A stretch of DNA of 64,000 bases, taken from positions 62,001 to 126,000 of the forward strand of contig NZ_QEYD01000013.1 of assembly GCF_003122215.1 (NCBI RefSeq), given 5' to 3'. Position numbers and translations under genes: made by a program. The notes under the pieces were generated by a model. The model worked only from the letters and a program-made list of their open reading frames with translations. It made no database searches and was not told where the DNA came from. The stretch comes from Pararhodobacter marinus. Its GTDB lineage: Bacteria > Pseudomonadota > Alphaproteobacteria > Rhodobacterales > Rhodobacteraceae. Positions 1-8,764 of the stretch are shown piece by piece. Within the stretch, counting starts at the first letter, position 1. The number at the start of each line of letters is the position of its first letter.

Positions 1-36
1 CATTTCCTGATCCCCTCGCGCGACAAGACCGCATGA
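1..36 (+). CDS. 3' end of an unidentified upstream gene (partial)
   Basis: The first 33 bases read in frame as the last 11 codons of a protein ending SRDKTA, followed by TGA at 34-36. That stop overlaps the ATG of the MATE gene (ATGA at 33-36), the tight coupling seen throughout this genome. Too little is present to name the product. Confidence 0.45.
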   Translation, partial: HFLIPSRDKTA

Positions 37-1325
37 CGCCGCTCACCCATGGCCGGGTGCTGAAGATCGCCCTGCCCATCGTTGCGGCGAATGTCACCGT
101 GCCGTTGCTGGGGCTGGTCGATACCGCCGTGGTGGGCCAACTGGGCGAGGCCGCGCCGATCGGCGCCGTGGGCTTGGGCGCGGTGATCCTGACCGCGTTC
201 TACTGGGTGTTCGGTTTCCTGCGGATGGGCACGACCGGGCTTGCCGCACAGGCGCATGGCCGGGGCGACACCGCCGAAACCGGCGCGATCCTGAAGCGCG
301 GCCTGCTGATCGCGGGCAGCGTCGGGCTGGCGCTGATCGTGCTGCAGCCGCTACTGTTCTGGGCGGGGTTCGCGCTGGCGCCGGCATCCGACGCGGTGGA
401 AGGGCTGGCATCCGATTACCTGCAGATCCGCATCTGGGGCGCGCCGCTGACCATCGGGCTTTACGCCGTCACCGGCTGGCTGATCGCGCTGGAGCGCACG
501 CGCGCGGTGCTGGTGCTGCAGATCCTCGCCAACGGGACGAATATCGCGCTGGATATCTGGTTCGTGCTGGGCCTCGACTGGGGCGTGAGCGGCGTCGCCG
601 TCGCCACGCTGATGGCCGAGGCCGTGGGCTTCAGCTTCGGCCTGTGGCTGTGCCGCGACGGGCTGAAGGCCACGGGCGCGCGGATCTTCGACGCCGCGCG
701 CCTGCGGCACATGGCGGGTGTCAACGGCTATATCATGGTGCGGTCGATCATCCTGAAGGGCTGTTTCGTCGTCTTCATGTTCCTGTCGGCCGGGCGCGGC
801 GACGTGGTGATCGCGTCGAACCAGATCCTGCTGCAGTTTCTCGAGTTTCTGGCTTTCCTGCTGGACGGTTTCGCCTTCTCGGCCGAAACGCTTGTGGGGC
901 AGGCGATGGGCGCGCGCTCGGCCGCGGCGTTGCGGCGCGCGGCGCGGATGACGGGGATCTGGGCGTTGGGCGGCGCGGTCGCGATGGCGCTGGTCTTCGC
1001 GCTGGCCGGGCCGTCGATCATCGACGCGATGACCACCGCGCCCGAGGTCCGGGCCGAGGCGCGGCTTTACCTGCCGTGGATCGTCATCGCCCCGCTGGCG
1101 GCCGTTGCGGCCTATATGTTCGACGGCATCTATATCGGCGCGACCTTCACCCGCGAGATGCTGATCACCGTGGCCTTCGCCGCCTGTTTCTATGCCGTGT
1201 CGCTGCTGCTGACCTGGCCCATGGGCAATCACGGGCTGTGGCTGTCGCTGACGCTGTTCAACGTGATGCGCGGCGTGGCGCAGGCGTTTCTGTATCCCAG
1301 AATTGCGCGTTCGATCACGGCTTGA
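33..1325 (+). CDS. MATE family multidrug efflux transporter (DinF-like)
   Basis: Inner-membrane antiporter expected to export drugs or metabolites in exchange for Na+ or H+. The 430-residue protein is almost entirely hydrophobic, with about 12 membrane segments in two similar halves. The N-terminus (KIALPIVAANVTVPLLGLVDTAVVG, here broken as KIALPIVAANVT then LLGLVDTAVVG) is the typical first MATE helix with its conserved DTAVVG, and GNHGLWLSLTLFN near the end matches the last helices of the DinF/NorM type. Length is normal. The start overlaps the preceding stop. The substrate cannot be read from sequence. Confidence 0.9.
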   Translation: MTPLTHGRVLKIALPIVAANVTVPLLGLVDTAVVGQLGEAAPIGAVGLGAVILTAFYWVFGFLRMGTTGLAAQAHGRGDTAETGAILKRGLLIAGSVGLALIVLQPLLFWAGFALAPASDAVEGLASDYLQIRIWGAPLTIGLYAVTGWLIALERTRAVLVLQILANGTNIALDIWFVLGLDWGVSGVAVATLMAEAVGFSFGLWLCRDGLKATGARIFDAARLRHMAGVNGYIMVRSIILKGCFVVFMFLSAGRGDVVIASNQILLQFLEFLAFLLDGFAFSAETLVGQAMGARSAAALRRAARMTGIWALGGAVAMALVFALAGPSIIDAMTTAPEVRAEARLYLPWIVIAPLAAVAAYMFDGIYIGATFTREMLITVAFAACFYAVSLLLTWPMGNHGLWLSLTLFNVMRGVAQAFLYPRIARSITA

Positions 1326-1337
1326 TAGCTGGGGCGC

Positions 1338-1964
1338 ATGACCGATGCGCTGACGCCTGACCAGATCACCCGCCTGTTTACCCGCTCGGACGGGCGCTAT
1401 GCCTTTGCCCGCTGGGGCCGTCCGATCGCGCCCATCGTTTTCGGCACCGACGACGCCACGTTGCGCACCATCAAGGGCGCGATCGAGGCCGTCGTGCTGC
1501 TGGCCGGGCACAAGATGGCCGAGGTCGATCCCGAACTGGGCACCAACCTGATGTTGTTCTTTTTCCGCGACTGGGACGAGCTGCTGGCGGTGCCGGATCT
1601 CGACCGCGTGGTCGAGGGGCTGGGCACGCTGGTGCCCCGGCTGAAAGCTCAGGACGCCAACCAGTACCGCGCCTTTCGCTTCGACGAGGACGGCGCGATC
1701 AGGGCGGCCTTCGTCTTCGTGCGGATGGACGCGGGAATGAGCGCGCTGCCCGCCGAGGATATCGCGCTGATGCAGGCCGTGCAGGTGATCCTGCTCTGGG
1801 GCGATGAAGCGTTCCGCGAGATGCCCCCCTTGGCGCGCGCCAACGGCGTGACGGTGTTGCGCCCGGAAATCGCCGCCGTGATCGCCGCCGCCTATGACCG
1901 GGTGATGCCCGTCGCGGCGGACGATGCCTCGCACGCGCTGCGATTGTCCGCGCGGCTGGTCTGA
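1338..1964 (+). CDS. conserved hypothetical protein, 208 aa
   Basis: I do not recognise a named family. The product is soluble, has no signal peptide or membrane segment, and is rich in Asp/Glu and hydrophobics with regular alpha/beta spacing. The stretch LMLFFFRDWDELLAVPDL and a C-terminal alanine-rich helix are the most distinctive parts. It begins 12 bases after the MATE stop and is probably co-transcribed with it. Codon use matches the neighbours, and the gene ends 7 bases before the convergent RES toxin gene, so both boundaries are tight. Real gene with good confidence, function unknown. Confidence 0.75.
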   Translation: MTDALTPDQITRLFTRSDGRYAFARWGRPIAPIVFGTDDATLRTIKGAIEAVVLLAGHKMAEVDPELGTNLMLFFFRDWDELLAVPDLDRVVEGLGTLVPRLKAQDANQYRAFRFDEDGAIRAAFVFVRMDAGMSALPAEDIALMQAVQVILLWGDEAFREMPPLARANGVTVLRPEIAAVIAAAYDRVMPVAADDASHALRLSARLV

Positions 1965-1971
1965 GCGGGCG

Positions 1972-2688
1972 CTACGCCGGTTCCAGCGCCTGCGCGCCGA
2001 CGCGGTATTCCTGCGTCTGTCGCAGGCTCTCATTCGTCAGGACGACGCGGTCGCCGGTCAGGTGCAGATGCCATGTCTGGCTGGTCAGCGGCTCGGGCCG
2101 GGCAAAGGCGGCGCAGGTCAGCACCGCTACATTCGCCCGCGCCAGCGGGTCGCGGACCGAGGTATAGCGGATTGCCTCGCCGCCCCTGGCGCGCGCCTGA
2201 TCGGCCAGATCGAGGCAATCGCCGTAATCCACCGGGTCGGTCCAGCGCCCCAGCGCGGCATTGTCTGGCGCGGTCAGGTCCAGCGCCACGGGCGCGCGGA
2301 TCTCGGCCAGGATCGCGGAACAGGCGCGCGGGATCGTCGGCAGCGGCGTCGCGGGCGAGGCGCGGAAGAACGCCACGCTGCCCCATGCGCTTTCGATGGC
2401 GGCGGTCAGCGGATCCTCGGCGGCGTAATAGACGCCCGGCGTCGGCCCCGCGCGGCGAAAGCGGGAATCGCGGGGATAGCAGCCATAGCGGAAGGGCGTG
2501 CTGAACTGGTAATCCAGATGCGCGCATTCTTCAGGGATCGTGGGCTTGGTCGCGTCGAGAAGGGTTTCGAGCCGCGACTGCTCGGCCACGGAATCGGTGA
2601 TCTTGCGGGTGGCGGGGCGGTATTGCCCCTCGATCAGACGCCAGACATTGCCGAGATAGGGCTCGTAGCGCAGCTCAGATCGGGGCAC
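1972..2688 (-). CDS. RES-domain toxin (NAD+-degrading/ADP-ribosyl type)
   Basis: Toxin half of a type II toxin-antitoxin pair. Characterised RES toxins cleave or phosphorolyse NAD+, or ADP-ribosylate a target; which applies here is unknown. The 238-residue protein shows the expected order of motifs: the first arginine in VWRLIEGQYR, the Tyr and Glu of GVYYAAEDPLTAAIE, and the serine region of IRYTSVRDPLARANV. Its start lies 14 bases inside the end of the antitoxin gene, so the two are translationally coupled with the antitoxin first. The reading frame is intact and full-length. Confidence 0.85.
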   Translation of the reverse strand: MPRSELRYEPYLGNVWRLIEGQYRPATRKITDSVAEQSRLETLLDATKPTIPEECAHLDYQFSTPFRYGCYPRDSRFRRAGPTPGVYYAAEDPLTAAIESAWGSVAFFRASPATPLPTIPRACSAILAEIRAPVALDLTAPDNAALGRWTDPVDYGDCLDLADQARARGGEAIRYTSVRDPLARANVAVLTCAAFARPEPLTSQTWHLHLTGDRVVLTNESLRQTQEYRVGAQALEPA

Positions 2689-3049
2689 GCGCGGCGTCCA
2701 GATAATTCATCACCGCGACCAGCCCGGCGGCGCTTTGCGCCAGTTCGGCGGGAATGCCGTTCAGATCGCGGTTTGGCGCGCGCATCCATGCCTTGGCCGA
2801 TTGCACGTCGCCGCCGGTGATCGCGTCGAGCGAGCGGAAAACGCGGATCAGGTAAAGCGCCAGTTCAAAGGATTTGCCGCTGACACCGGCGCTGTCTTTC
2901 ATCTTGGAAACCTGCGACGGGCTGGTGCCGATGATCGCCGCGATCTCGGCCCCGCGCAGACCCAGCGCCGCGCCCGCGCGGATCACGGCACGCGCGACAA
3001 GCTGGCTGTCGCCGGATTCGGGCGTCTGGACGGGCAGGGCGAGAGACAT
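2675..3049 (-). CDS. Xre/MbcA/ParS-type antitoxin
   Basis: Antitoxin and probable autorepressor of the RES toxin. I chose the ATG at 3049 (product begins MSLALPVQTPESG), giving 124 residues; upstream extension is possible but passes through a low-complexity leader that contains a good promoter. Residues about 25-55 form a degenerate helix-turn-helix (LRGAEIAAIIGTSPSQVSK). The C-terminal part (KAWMRAPNRDLNGIPAELA) is the toxin-binding domain of the Xre/MbcA/ParS family, with its typical W-x-R-x-P-N-x-x-L-x-G motif. It precedes and overlaps the toxin gene. Confidence 0.85.
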   Translation of the reverse strand: MSLALPVQTPESGDSQLVARAVIRAGAALGLRGAEIAAIIGTSPSQVSKMKDSAGVSGKSFELALYLIRVFRSLDAITGGDVQSAKAWMRAPNRDLNGIPAELAQSAAGLVAVMNYLDAARAPI

Positions 3050-3403
3050 GCGAGCCTCGGTTCGGTGAGTGTGGTTTCCTTGGAAAGAAATATAGTCTTT
3101 CTTGATGTGGAAATCAAATCTTGCCTGGATTTCGTTGCGCATTCCTTGTGCACGATGCCAAGCACGGGCATTACAGCACGCTCGGGCCGGGCTGATCACT
3201 TTTTGCGTGTGTTATCATGCGCCTGAATGCGTGGGCCGCGCAAGCGCTCGTCCCGAACCTTGCCGCAGGGGAAAGAAAACCGTGGTGAAGCGGGCCGAAT
3301 GGGTTGACAAAGCGGGGCATCTGCGGCCAACCCTTTGAAAAGCCGCCTTTTTGATAAAGAGCGCCGGGGTCAGCCCGGACCGCCAGACCTCGAGCGCCGA
3401 GCC
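3050..3403. other. 354-base intergenic region between antitoxin and ybgC
   Basis: Holds the antitoxin promoter at its left end. The rest, about 3120-3403, has no convincing gene. A TTGACA at 3304-3309 could be a -35 element for the ybgC-tol operon, but no clear -10 follows 17 bases later. I see no tRNA or known structured RNA. Confidence 0.5.
3089..3117 (-). promoter_or_regulatory. probable sigma-70 promoter of the RES-Xre operon
   Basis: On the minus strand a -35-like TTGATT (3112-3117) and a -10-like TATATT (3089-3094) are separated by exactly 17 bases, about 40 bases before the antitoxin ATG. The -10 lies beside an AAAGA/TCTTT inverted repeat (about 3084-3101), a plausible operator for autorepression. 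This A/T-rich patch stands out from the GC-rich surroundings. Confidence 0.5.
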
Positions 3404-3808
3404 ATGCACACTTTCCCCGTGACCGTCTATTACGACGAGACCGATCTCGGCGCGATCGTGTATCATGCGAATTACATGAAATTCATCGACCGCGCGCGGG
3501 CCGACTGGGTGCGCAGCATCGGCGTCGATCAGAATGCCCTGCGCGAGGAAGGCTTCGTCTTCGTCGTGCACCGGATCGAGGCGGATTTCCTGGCCTCGGC
3601 CAGGCTCGAGGACCGGCTGACGATCCGAACGGCGGTGAAAAGCGTGAGCCGGCTGCGGCTGGTTCTGGACCAGAAGGTCTATCGCGGCGAGACCTGCCTG
3701 TTTCGCGCGCTGGTGACCATCGCGCTGGTCAGTCTGGACGGCAAGCCGCGCCGCCTGCCCGAAGAGCTGACCGGGCTGGGCGAGCTGGGCGCGTTGCTGA
3801 CGATGTGA
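3404..3808 (+). CDS. ybgC: YbgC-family acyl-CoA thioesterase, first copy
   Basis: Hotdog-fold thioesterase of the 4-hydroxybenzoyl-CoA thioesterase/YbgC family, which hydrolyses acyl-CoA or acyl-ACP and is normally linked to the Tol-Pal genes. The signature VYYDETDLGAIVYHANY carries the catalytic aspartate (ETD) and the following tyrosine. I chose the ATG at 3404 (134 residues) because the family starts just before this strand; a longer reading adds 23 non-conserved residues. It is followed by a second, very similar gene. Confidence 0.88.
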   Translation: MHTFPVTVYYDETDLGAIVYHANYMKFIDRARADWVRSIGVDQNALREEGFVFVVHRIEADFLASARLEDRLTIRTAVKSVSRLRLVLDQKVYRGETCLFRALVTIALVSLDGKPRRLPEELTGLGELGALLTM

Positions 3809-3816
3809 GGAGCCCG

Positions 3817-4206
3817 ATGCACAGCTATCCCGTCACCGTCCATTACGAGGATACCGACCTTGGCGGTATCGTCTATCACGCGAATTACCTGAAATTCATC
3901 GAACGCGCGCGCTCGGACTGGGTGCGCAAGCTGGGCATCGACCAGGTCGCGTTGCGCCGCGACGGGGTGGTCTTTGCGGTCCATCATATCGAGGCGTGGT
4001 TCCAGGCCCCCGCCACGCTGGACGAAGAACTGACCGTAGAGACCGCAATCGCCGAGGCCGGGTCGGTGCGGATGGTGCTGGATCAGCGGGTCTATCGCGG
4101 CGATACCTGCCTGTTTCGCGCGCAGGTGACGCTGGTTTCCATGACGACCGGGGGCAAACCGCGCCGGCTGTCCGAAGAACTGCGCGGTTTAAGCGGAAAC
4201 ACGTAA
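3817..4206 (+). CDS. ybgC: YbgC-family acyl-CoA thioesterase, second copy
   Basis: Second hotdog thioesterase, 129 residues, about 60% identical to the preceding one by hand alignment, with the same VHYEDTDLGGIVYHANY catalytic motif and the C-terminal block VYRGDTCLFRA. I chose the ATG at 3817 because GAGGAG at 3807-3812 is well placed for it; an upstream GTG at 3805 overlaps the previous stop. Both copies keep the catalytic Asp, so neither looks decayed. tolQ starts 113 bases downstream. Confidence 0.88.
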   Translation: MHSYPVTVHYEDTDLGGIVYHANYLKFIERARSDWVRKLGIDQVALRRDGVVFAVHHIEAWFQAPATLDEELTVETAIAEAGSVRMVLDQRVYRGDTCLFRAQVTLVSMTTGGKPRRLSEELRGLSGNT

Positions 4207-4319
4207 CAATCGCGTGGTTCCATTGGTGTTGGGCTTGGAAACACGCTATTCTCGGGCCAAAGAGGGCTGCTGCAAGGCAAGCGCCCCAGCACGCGTGCGG
4301 AACGAGCAGGAAACACGGC

Positions 4320-5015
4320 ATGGATACCTCGACACTGGCGCAGGCCAGCGACATCGATTTTTCGCTGATCGCGCTGTTTTTGCGCGCAACGCTGACCGTC
4401 AAACTGGTCATGATCATGCTGATCGTGGCCTCGTTCTGGTCCTGGGCGATCATCATCCAGAAACATCTGGTCTTCCGCCGCGCCCGCGACGAGGCCGCGC
4501 GTTTCGATGCCGCCTTCTGGTCGGGCGAGCCGCTGGACGAGCTTTACGCCCGCGTCGGTGCCAACCCCTCGAGCGGGCCCGAGCGCATCTTCGCCGCCGG
4601 CATGGCGGAATGGCAGCGTTCGCACCGCCAGGACGGGGCGATGATCCCGGGTGCCGCGCAGCGCATCGACCGCTCGATGGATGTCGCCATCAACCGCGAG
4701 GTGCGCGAGCTGAATGGCGGGCTGACATTCCTGGCCACCGTCGGCTCGGCCAGCCCCTTCGTGGGTCTGTTCGGCACCGTCTGGGGCATCAAATACGCCT
4801 TCGAGGAAATCGCGCTGGCGCAATCGACCAACCTTGCCGTCGTCGCGCCCGGGATCGCCGAGGCGCTGCTGGCCACGGGGCTGGGCCTTCTGGCGGCCAT
4901 CCCGGCGACGATCTTCTACAACAAGCTCAGCGATGACAGCGACACGATCGCCTCGGGCTACGAGCAGTTCGCCGACGAATTCGGCACCCTCCTGTCGCGC
5001 AATCTGGACGGCTGA
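4320..5015 (+). CDS. tolQ: Tol-Pal system proton channel subunit TolQ
   Basis: Inner-membrane subunit that with TolR uses the proton motive force to energise TolA. The 231-residue protein has the family layout: a first membrane helix near residues 18-45 (LTVKLVMIMLIVASFWSW), a cytoplasmic loop, and two C-terminal helices around GLTFLATVGSASPFVGLFGT and IAEALLATGLGLLAAIP, both typical of ExbB/TolQ. I chose the ATG at 4320 because the product then begins MDTSTLAQASDIDFS as in relatives. tolR follows after 3 bases. Confidence 0.95.
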   Translation: MDTSTLAQASDIDFSLIALFLRATLTVKLVMIMLIVASFWSWAIIIQKHLVFRRARDEAARFDAAFWSGEPLDELYARVGANPSSGPERIFAAGMAEWQRSHRQDGAMIPGAAQRIDRSMDVAINREVRELNGGLTFLATVGSASPFVGLFGTVWGIKYAFEEIALAQSTNLAVVAPGIAEALLATGLGLLAAIPATIFYNKLSDDSDTIASGYEQFADEFGTLLSRNLDG

Positions 5016-5018
5016 GCC

Positions 5019-5516
5019 ATGGGGGCGCAATCCATCAAACGGCAGGGCGGAAGCGGCACGCGCCGGCGCCGGCGCGGGCAGGCCGCCAAGATGTCCGAGA
5101 TCAACGTCACGCCCTTCGTGGACGTGATGCTGGTGTTGCTCATCATCTTCATGGTGGCCGCGCCCATGCTGGTCGTGGGCGTGCCGGTCGAATTGCCGCG
5201 CACCGCTGCCGGGGCCTTGCCCGCCGAGCGCGAAGAGCCGCTGTCGATCACCATCGGTGCCGACGGATCGCTGGCGCTGATGACCACCCCGGTGGCCGAG
5301 GCCGATCTGCTGCCGCAATTGCAGGCCATCGCAGCCGAGCGCACGGGCGACCGGGTCTTCCTGCGCGCGGATGGCAGCATTCCCTACAGCCGCGTCGTGC
5401 AGGTCATGGGCGCGCTGAATGCGGGCGGGTTCAACAATATCGGTCTGGTGACAGAGACCGGCGGCCCCGATTTCGGCGGGTCGAATGCGGGAACCGGAGC
5501 TGCCTCCGGGCAGTAA
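5019..5516 (+). CDS. tolR: Tol-Pal system protein TolR
   Basis: ExbD/TolR family protein, 165 residues, anchored by a single N-terminal membrane helix (VDVMLVLLIIFMVAAPMLV, about residues 36-54) preceded by the conserved SEINVTPFVD motif whose aspartate takes part in proton flow. The remainder is periplasmic. The basic N-terminus (KRQGGSGTRRRRRGQAAK) is unusually arginine-rich but lies on the cytoplasmic side. It starts 3 bases after tolQ and ends just before, or overlapping, tolA. Confidence 0.95.
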   Translation: MGAQSIKRQGGSGTRRRRRGQAAKMSEINVTPFVDVMLVLLIIFMVAAPMLVVGVPVELPRTAAGALPAEREEPLSITIGADGSLALMTTPVAEADLLPQLQAIAAERTGDRVFLRADGSIPYSRVVQVMGALNAGGFNNIGLVTETGGPDFGGSNAGTGAASGQ

Positions 5517-5523
5517 ACATACC

Positions 5524-6771
5524 ATGGCGTCGTTCTCACTGGCTCATATGAACACGGGACAGAAGGTCTCGGCCCTGCTGCATGGCGGGCTGATCGTGTG
5601 GATCATGGTGTTCGATATCTTCGCGGCGCCGGACCATTCGATGATGCCCGAGGTGACCGAGGTGGCGATCGTCTCGGAGAGCGATTTCGCGGCGATGTCG
5701 CAGGCCGAGCCCGGCGCGGCCACGCCTGAGCCCGCCCCTGAACCCGAGCCCGCTCCCGAACCCGAGCCAGCGCCCGCAGCCCCCGTCGAGACGCCCGCGC
5801 CCGTCGCGCGCCCCGAACCGGTGGCGACGCCCGAGCCGGTGGCCCCGCCGCCGCCCCCTCCGGCGCCCGAGCCGGAACCTCAGCCGGAACCCGAACCGGC
5901 GCCGCCCGCCCCCGCGCCTGAACCGCCGCAGGCTGCCGTGACGGCGCCGACGGTGACGCCCGACGCCGCGCTGACGCCGGTTCAGCCCGATGCCGAGCGC
6001 GTCGCGCCCGATGCCGCGCCGACGCCCGATCCCGATATCGTCATCGCGCCCACCGATCAGGCGGCGATCACGCCCGATGCCGAGGCGTCGGTCGACGCGC
6101 CCGAAGCGCAGGAAGCGACCCAGCGCGAGGCCGCCGCGACCGAGACGGTGACCGAGGCCACGACCATCGACGACAGCCAGCCCGCCCAACGGACCGCGAC
6201 CGCGCCCGAAGTCTCGATGCGCCCGCGCGCCCGGCCGCAGCAGCGGCCCCAGCAGGTTGCCACCGCCGAACCCGAGCCCACCTCGACACCGACGCCAACA
6301 CCGACACCCGAACCGACTCCGGCGCCCACCCCGGAACCCGAGCCCGAACCCGAGCCCGACACGCAGGGGCCAAGCGCCTCGGCGGTCGAGGATGCGCTGG
6401 CGCAGGCGCTGGGGGGTGCCTTGGGCGGCGCTTTGGGGCAGCCCGGCGGCAGCCTGAGCCAGGCCGACATGGACGGCCTTCGGCTGAGCGTCGAGCAATG
6501 CTGGAACGTCGGCATCCTGTCGACCGAGGCGCTGAACGTCGTGATCACCATCGCCTTCGAGATGACGCCCGACGCCCGGCCCGTGGAATCGAGCATCCGT
6601 CAGGTCAGCGCTTCGGGCGGATCGGCGGGCGCTCAGCAGGCCGCCTTCGACGCGGGGCGACAGGCCATCGTGCAATGTGGTACGAACGGCTATGGCCTTC
6701 CGTCCGATCTTTACGACCAGTGGCGTCTGGTCGAAATCACCTTCAACCCAGCCCGGATGAGTACGCGATGA
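5524..6771 (+). CDS. tolA: TolA-like energy transducer
   Basis: Links the TolQR motor to TolB/Pal across the periplasm and is needed for outer-membrane constriction. About 415 residues from the ATG at 5524; alternatives are 5485, overlapping tolR, and 5548 ([11 protein letters not shown]). An N-terminal membrane helix ([17 protein letters not shown]) is followed by about 200 residues of Pro/Glu/Ala repeats ([11 protein letters not shown] and similar) in place of the long alanine/lysine helix of the enterobacterial protein. The C-terminal 120 residues ([12 protein letters not shown] through [12 protein letters not shown]) are the TolA/TonB-like domain with its conserved cysteines. Its stop overlaps the tolB ATG. 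Confidence 0.9.
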   Translation: MASFSLAHMNTGQKVSALLHGGLIVWIMVFDIFAAPDHSMMPEVTEVAIVSESDFAAMSQAEPGAATPEPAPEPEPAPEPEPAPAAPVETPAPVARPEPVATPEPVAPPPPPPAPEPEPQPEPEPAPPAPAPEPPQAAVTAPTVTPDAALTPVQPDAERVAPDAAPTPDPDIVIAPTDQAAITPDAEASVDAPEAQEATQREAAATETVTEATTIDDSQPAQRTATAPEVSMRPRARPQQRPQQVATAEPEPTSTPTPTPTPEPTPAPTPEPEPEPEPDTQGPSASAVEDALAQALGGALGGALGQPGGSLSQADMDGLRLSVEQCWNVGILSTEALNVVITIAFEMTPDARPVESSIRQVSASGGSAGAQQAAFDAGRQAIVQCGTNGYGLPSDLYDQWRLVEITFNPARMSTR

Positions 6772-8090
6772 CCCAGATTTCCCGCCGCCCCGTGCTTGGC
6801 CTTCTGGCCGGGCTGGCGCTTGCGCCGCGCGCCGCGTTGGCGCAGCAGCCCCTGAGGATCGAGATCACCGAGGGCGTGATCGAGCCGGTGCCTTTCGCGA
6901 TTCCCGATTTCGTGCCCGAGAACGCGGCGGGCGGCGAATATGCCGCCTCGATCGCGCGGGTGATCGCCAACAACCTGTCGAGCACCGGCCTGCTGCGCGA
7001 GATCCCGACCAGCGCGCATATCGGCCGGATCGGCAGCTTCGACAGCCCGGTGCAGTTCTCGGACTGGCGTGCGATCAGCGCGCGGGCGCTGATCACCGGC
7101 GCGGTGCGGGTGAACGGCCAGCAGATCACCGTGAAATTCCGGCTGTTCGATGTCGTGTCCGGCCAGCAGCTGGGCGACGGGCTGCAGCTTGACGGCTCGA
7201 CGCAGGCCTGGCGGCGGATGGCGCACCGGGTGTCGGATCAGGTCTATATGCGGCTGACCGGCGAGAGCGGCTATTTCGACAGCCGCGTGGTCTTCATCGC
7301 CGAAAGCGGCCCGGCCAATAACCGCCGCAAGCAGGTGGCGATCATGGATCAGGACGGCGAGAACGTGCAGTACCTGACCGACGGCACGGCGCTGGCCTTC
7401 GCGCCGCGCTTCTCGCCCACCGGCGACCGGATCCTGTTCACCAGCTACGAGACCGGTTTCCCGCGCATCTACCTGATGGACGTGGCCTCGCGCTCGCGGC
7501 AGATGATCGGCGACCAGCCCGGCACGATGACCTTCGCGCCGCGCTTCTCGCCCGACGGGCTATCGGTGGTCTATTCGCTGTCGGTGGACGGGCGGACGGA
7601 TCTGTACATGCTGAACGTGGCCTCGGGCCAGCGCTGGCAACTGACGCAGACCGAGGCGATCGACACCGCGCCCAGCTTCTCGCCCGACGGCCAGCGGCTG
7701 GTCTTCGAGAGCGACCGCTCGGGCAATTCGCAGCTTTACACGATGTCGCTGCAGGGCGGCACGGCCTACCGCGTGAGCCAGGGGCAGGGGCGCTATTCGA
7801 CCCCGGTCTGGTCGCCGCGCGGCGACATGATCGCCTTTACCAAGCAGCATAACGGGCGTTTCCATATCGGCGTGATGCGCACCGATGGCTCAAACGAGCG
7901 GCTGCTGACGGCAAGCTACCTGGACGAAGGCCCCACCTGGTCGCCCAATGGCCGGGTAATCATGTTCACCCGCGAAGAGCCGGGCAGCAATGCCAGCCTG
8001 ATGTCCGTGGACATCACCGGGCGCAACCTGCGGCGCATCCCCACGCCGGGGCCGGCCTCGGACCCGTCCTGGTCGCCGCTGCTGCCGTAA
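6768..8090 (+). CDS. tolB: Tol-Pal system protein TolB
   Basis: Periplasmic partner of Pal, 440 residues. The N-terminal domain is followed by a six-bladed WD40-like beta-propeller, visible as repeats of the type [29 protein letters not shown] and [16 protein letters not shown]. The signal peptide ([21 protein letters not shown]) carries a twin arginine followed by a hydrophobic core, so it resembles a Tat signal more than a plain Sec one. I chose the ATG at 6768 because it overlaps the tolA stop and places the signal peptide at the N-terminus. Confidence 0.96.
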   Translation: MTQISRRPVLGLLAGLALAPRAALAQQPLRIEITEGVIEPVPFAIPDFVPENAAGGEYAASIARVIANNLSSTGLLREIPTSAHIGRIGSFDSPVQFSDWRAISARALITGAVRVNGQQITVKFRLFDVVSGQQLGDGLQLDGSTQAWRRMAHRVSDQVYMRLTGESGYFDSRVVFIAESGPANNRRKQVAIMDQDGENVQYLTDGTALAFAPRFSPTGDRILFTSYETGFPRIYLMDVASRSRQMIGDQPGTMTFAPRFSPDGLSVVYSLSVDGRTDLYMLNVASGQRWQLTQTEAIDTAPSFSPDGQRLVFESDRSGNSQLYTMSLQGGTAYRVSQGQGRYSTPVWSPRGDMIAFTKQHNGRFHIGVMRTDGSNERLLTASYLDEGPTWSPNGRVIMFTREEPGSNASLMSVDITGRNLRRIPTPGPASDPSWSPLLP

Positions 8091-8132
8091 CGCCGCGCAA
8101 CCGGTCCGAGGACACGCGAAACGCCGCGCAAC
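8090..8132 (+). repeat. 12-base direct repeat downstream of tolB
   Basis: ACGCCGCGCAAC occurs at 8090-8101 and again at 8121-8132 in the 143-base gap between tolB and pal. I see no gene in this gap and no clear terminator. Function unknown; the repeat may be chance in GC-rich DNA. Confidence 0.4.
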
Positions 8133-8233
8133 GTGATCTGCGCCCGATTCCCCCGCCCGGCGGCCTCTGATAGACTGTGACAGAGGCCGGCCCGGCAAAC
8201 GTGGATAACGGCGGATAAAAAAGGACGAGAGAC

Positions 8234-8734
8234 ATGCAACTTCTGACGAAGGCCATTCTGGTCGTGGCCGCGCTGGCGCTGGCCGCGTGTAACAACCCCC
8301 GTGGCGGCGATTACGACGAGCCGACCGGCGGCATGGGCGGGATCGGCTCGAGCGCGCTGGGCGATCCGAGCGATCCGACCTCGATCGCCTATTTCAACCA
8401 GACGATCGGCGACACGGTGAACTTTACCGTCGATTCGAGCGAGTTGTCGCCGCAGGCGATGACCATCCTGCGCACGCAGGCAGCGTGGCTGGCGCGCTAT
8501 CCCGATTACCAGATCCTGATCGAAGGCCATGCCGACGAACGCGGCACGCGCGAATACAACGTGGCGCTGGGCGCCCGCCGCGCGGCCCGGGTCGAGCAGT
8601 TCCTGATCCAGGAAGGCGTGAGCGCGGCGCGCCTGCGCACCGTGAGCTACGGCAAGGAGCGCCCGATCGAGGTTTGCGCCGAACAGCGCTGCTGGGATCT
8701 GAACCGCCGCGCGGTGACGGTGGTGTCGCGCTGA
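8234..8734 (+). CDS. pal: peptidoglycan-associated lipoprotein Pal
   Basis: Outer-membrane lipoprotein that binds peptidoglycan and is moved by Tol during division. The signal peptide ends in the lipobox LAAC with the lipidated Cys19. A glycine-rich linker precedes an OmpA-like domain in which the meso-diaminopimelate-binding motif is clear (ILIEGHADERGTREYNVALG, ending RRAVTVV). Length of 166 residues is normal. A purine-rich AAAAAAGGACGAGAG ribosome site precedes the ATG. The gene is followed by a hairpin and then tilS; cpoB, which usually follows pal, is absent here. Confidence 0.97.
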   Translation: MQLLTKAILVVAALALAACNNPRGGDYDEPTGGMGGIGSSALGDPSDPTSIAYFNQTIGDTVNFTVDSSELSPQAMTILRTQAAWLARYPDYQILIEGHADERGTREYNVALGARRAARVEQFLIQEGVSAARLRTVSYGKERPIEVCAEQRCWDLNRRAVTVVSR

Positions 8735-8764
8735 GCGCAATGACGGCGACGCATGAAAAGGCCG

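Noticed and set aside
3102-3338. A 78-codon frame in the antitoxin-ybgC gap
   Set aside because: No ribosome site, no homology I recognise, Cys/Arg-rich shadow composition, and it overlaps the antitoxin promoter region.
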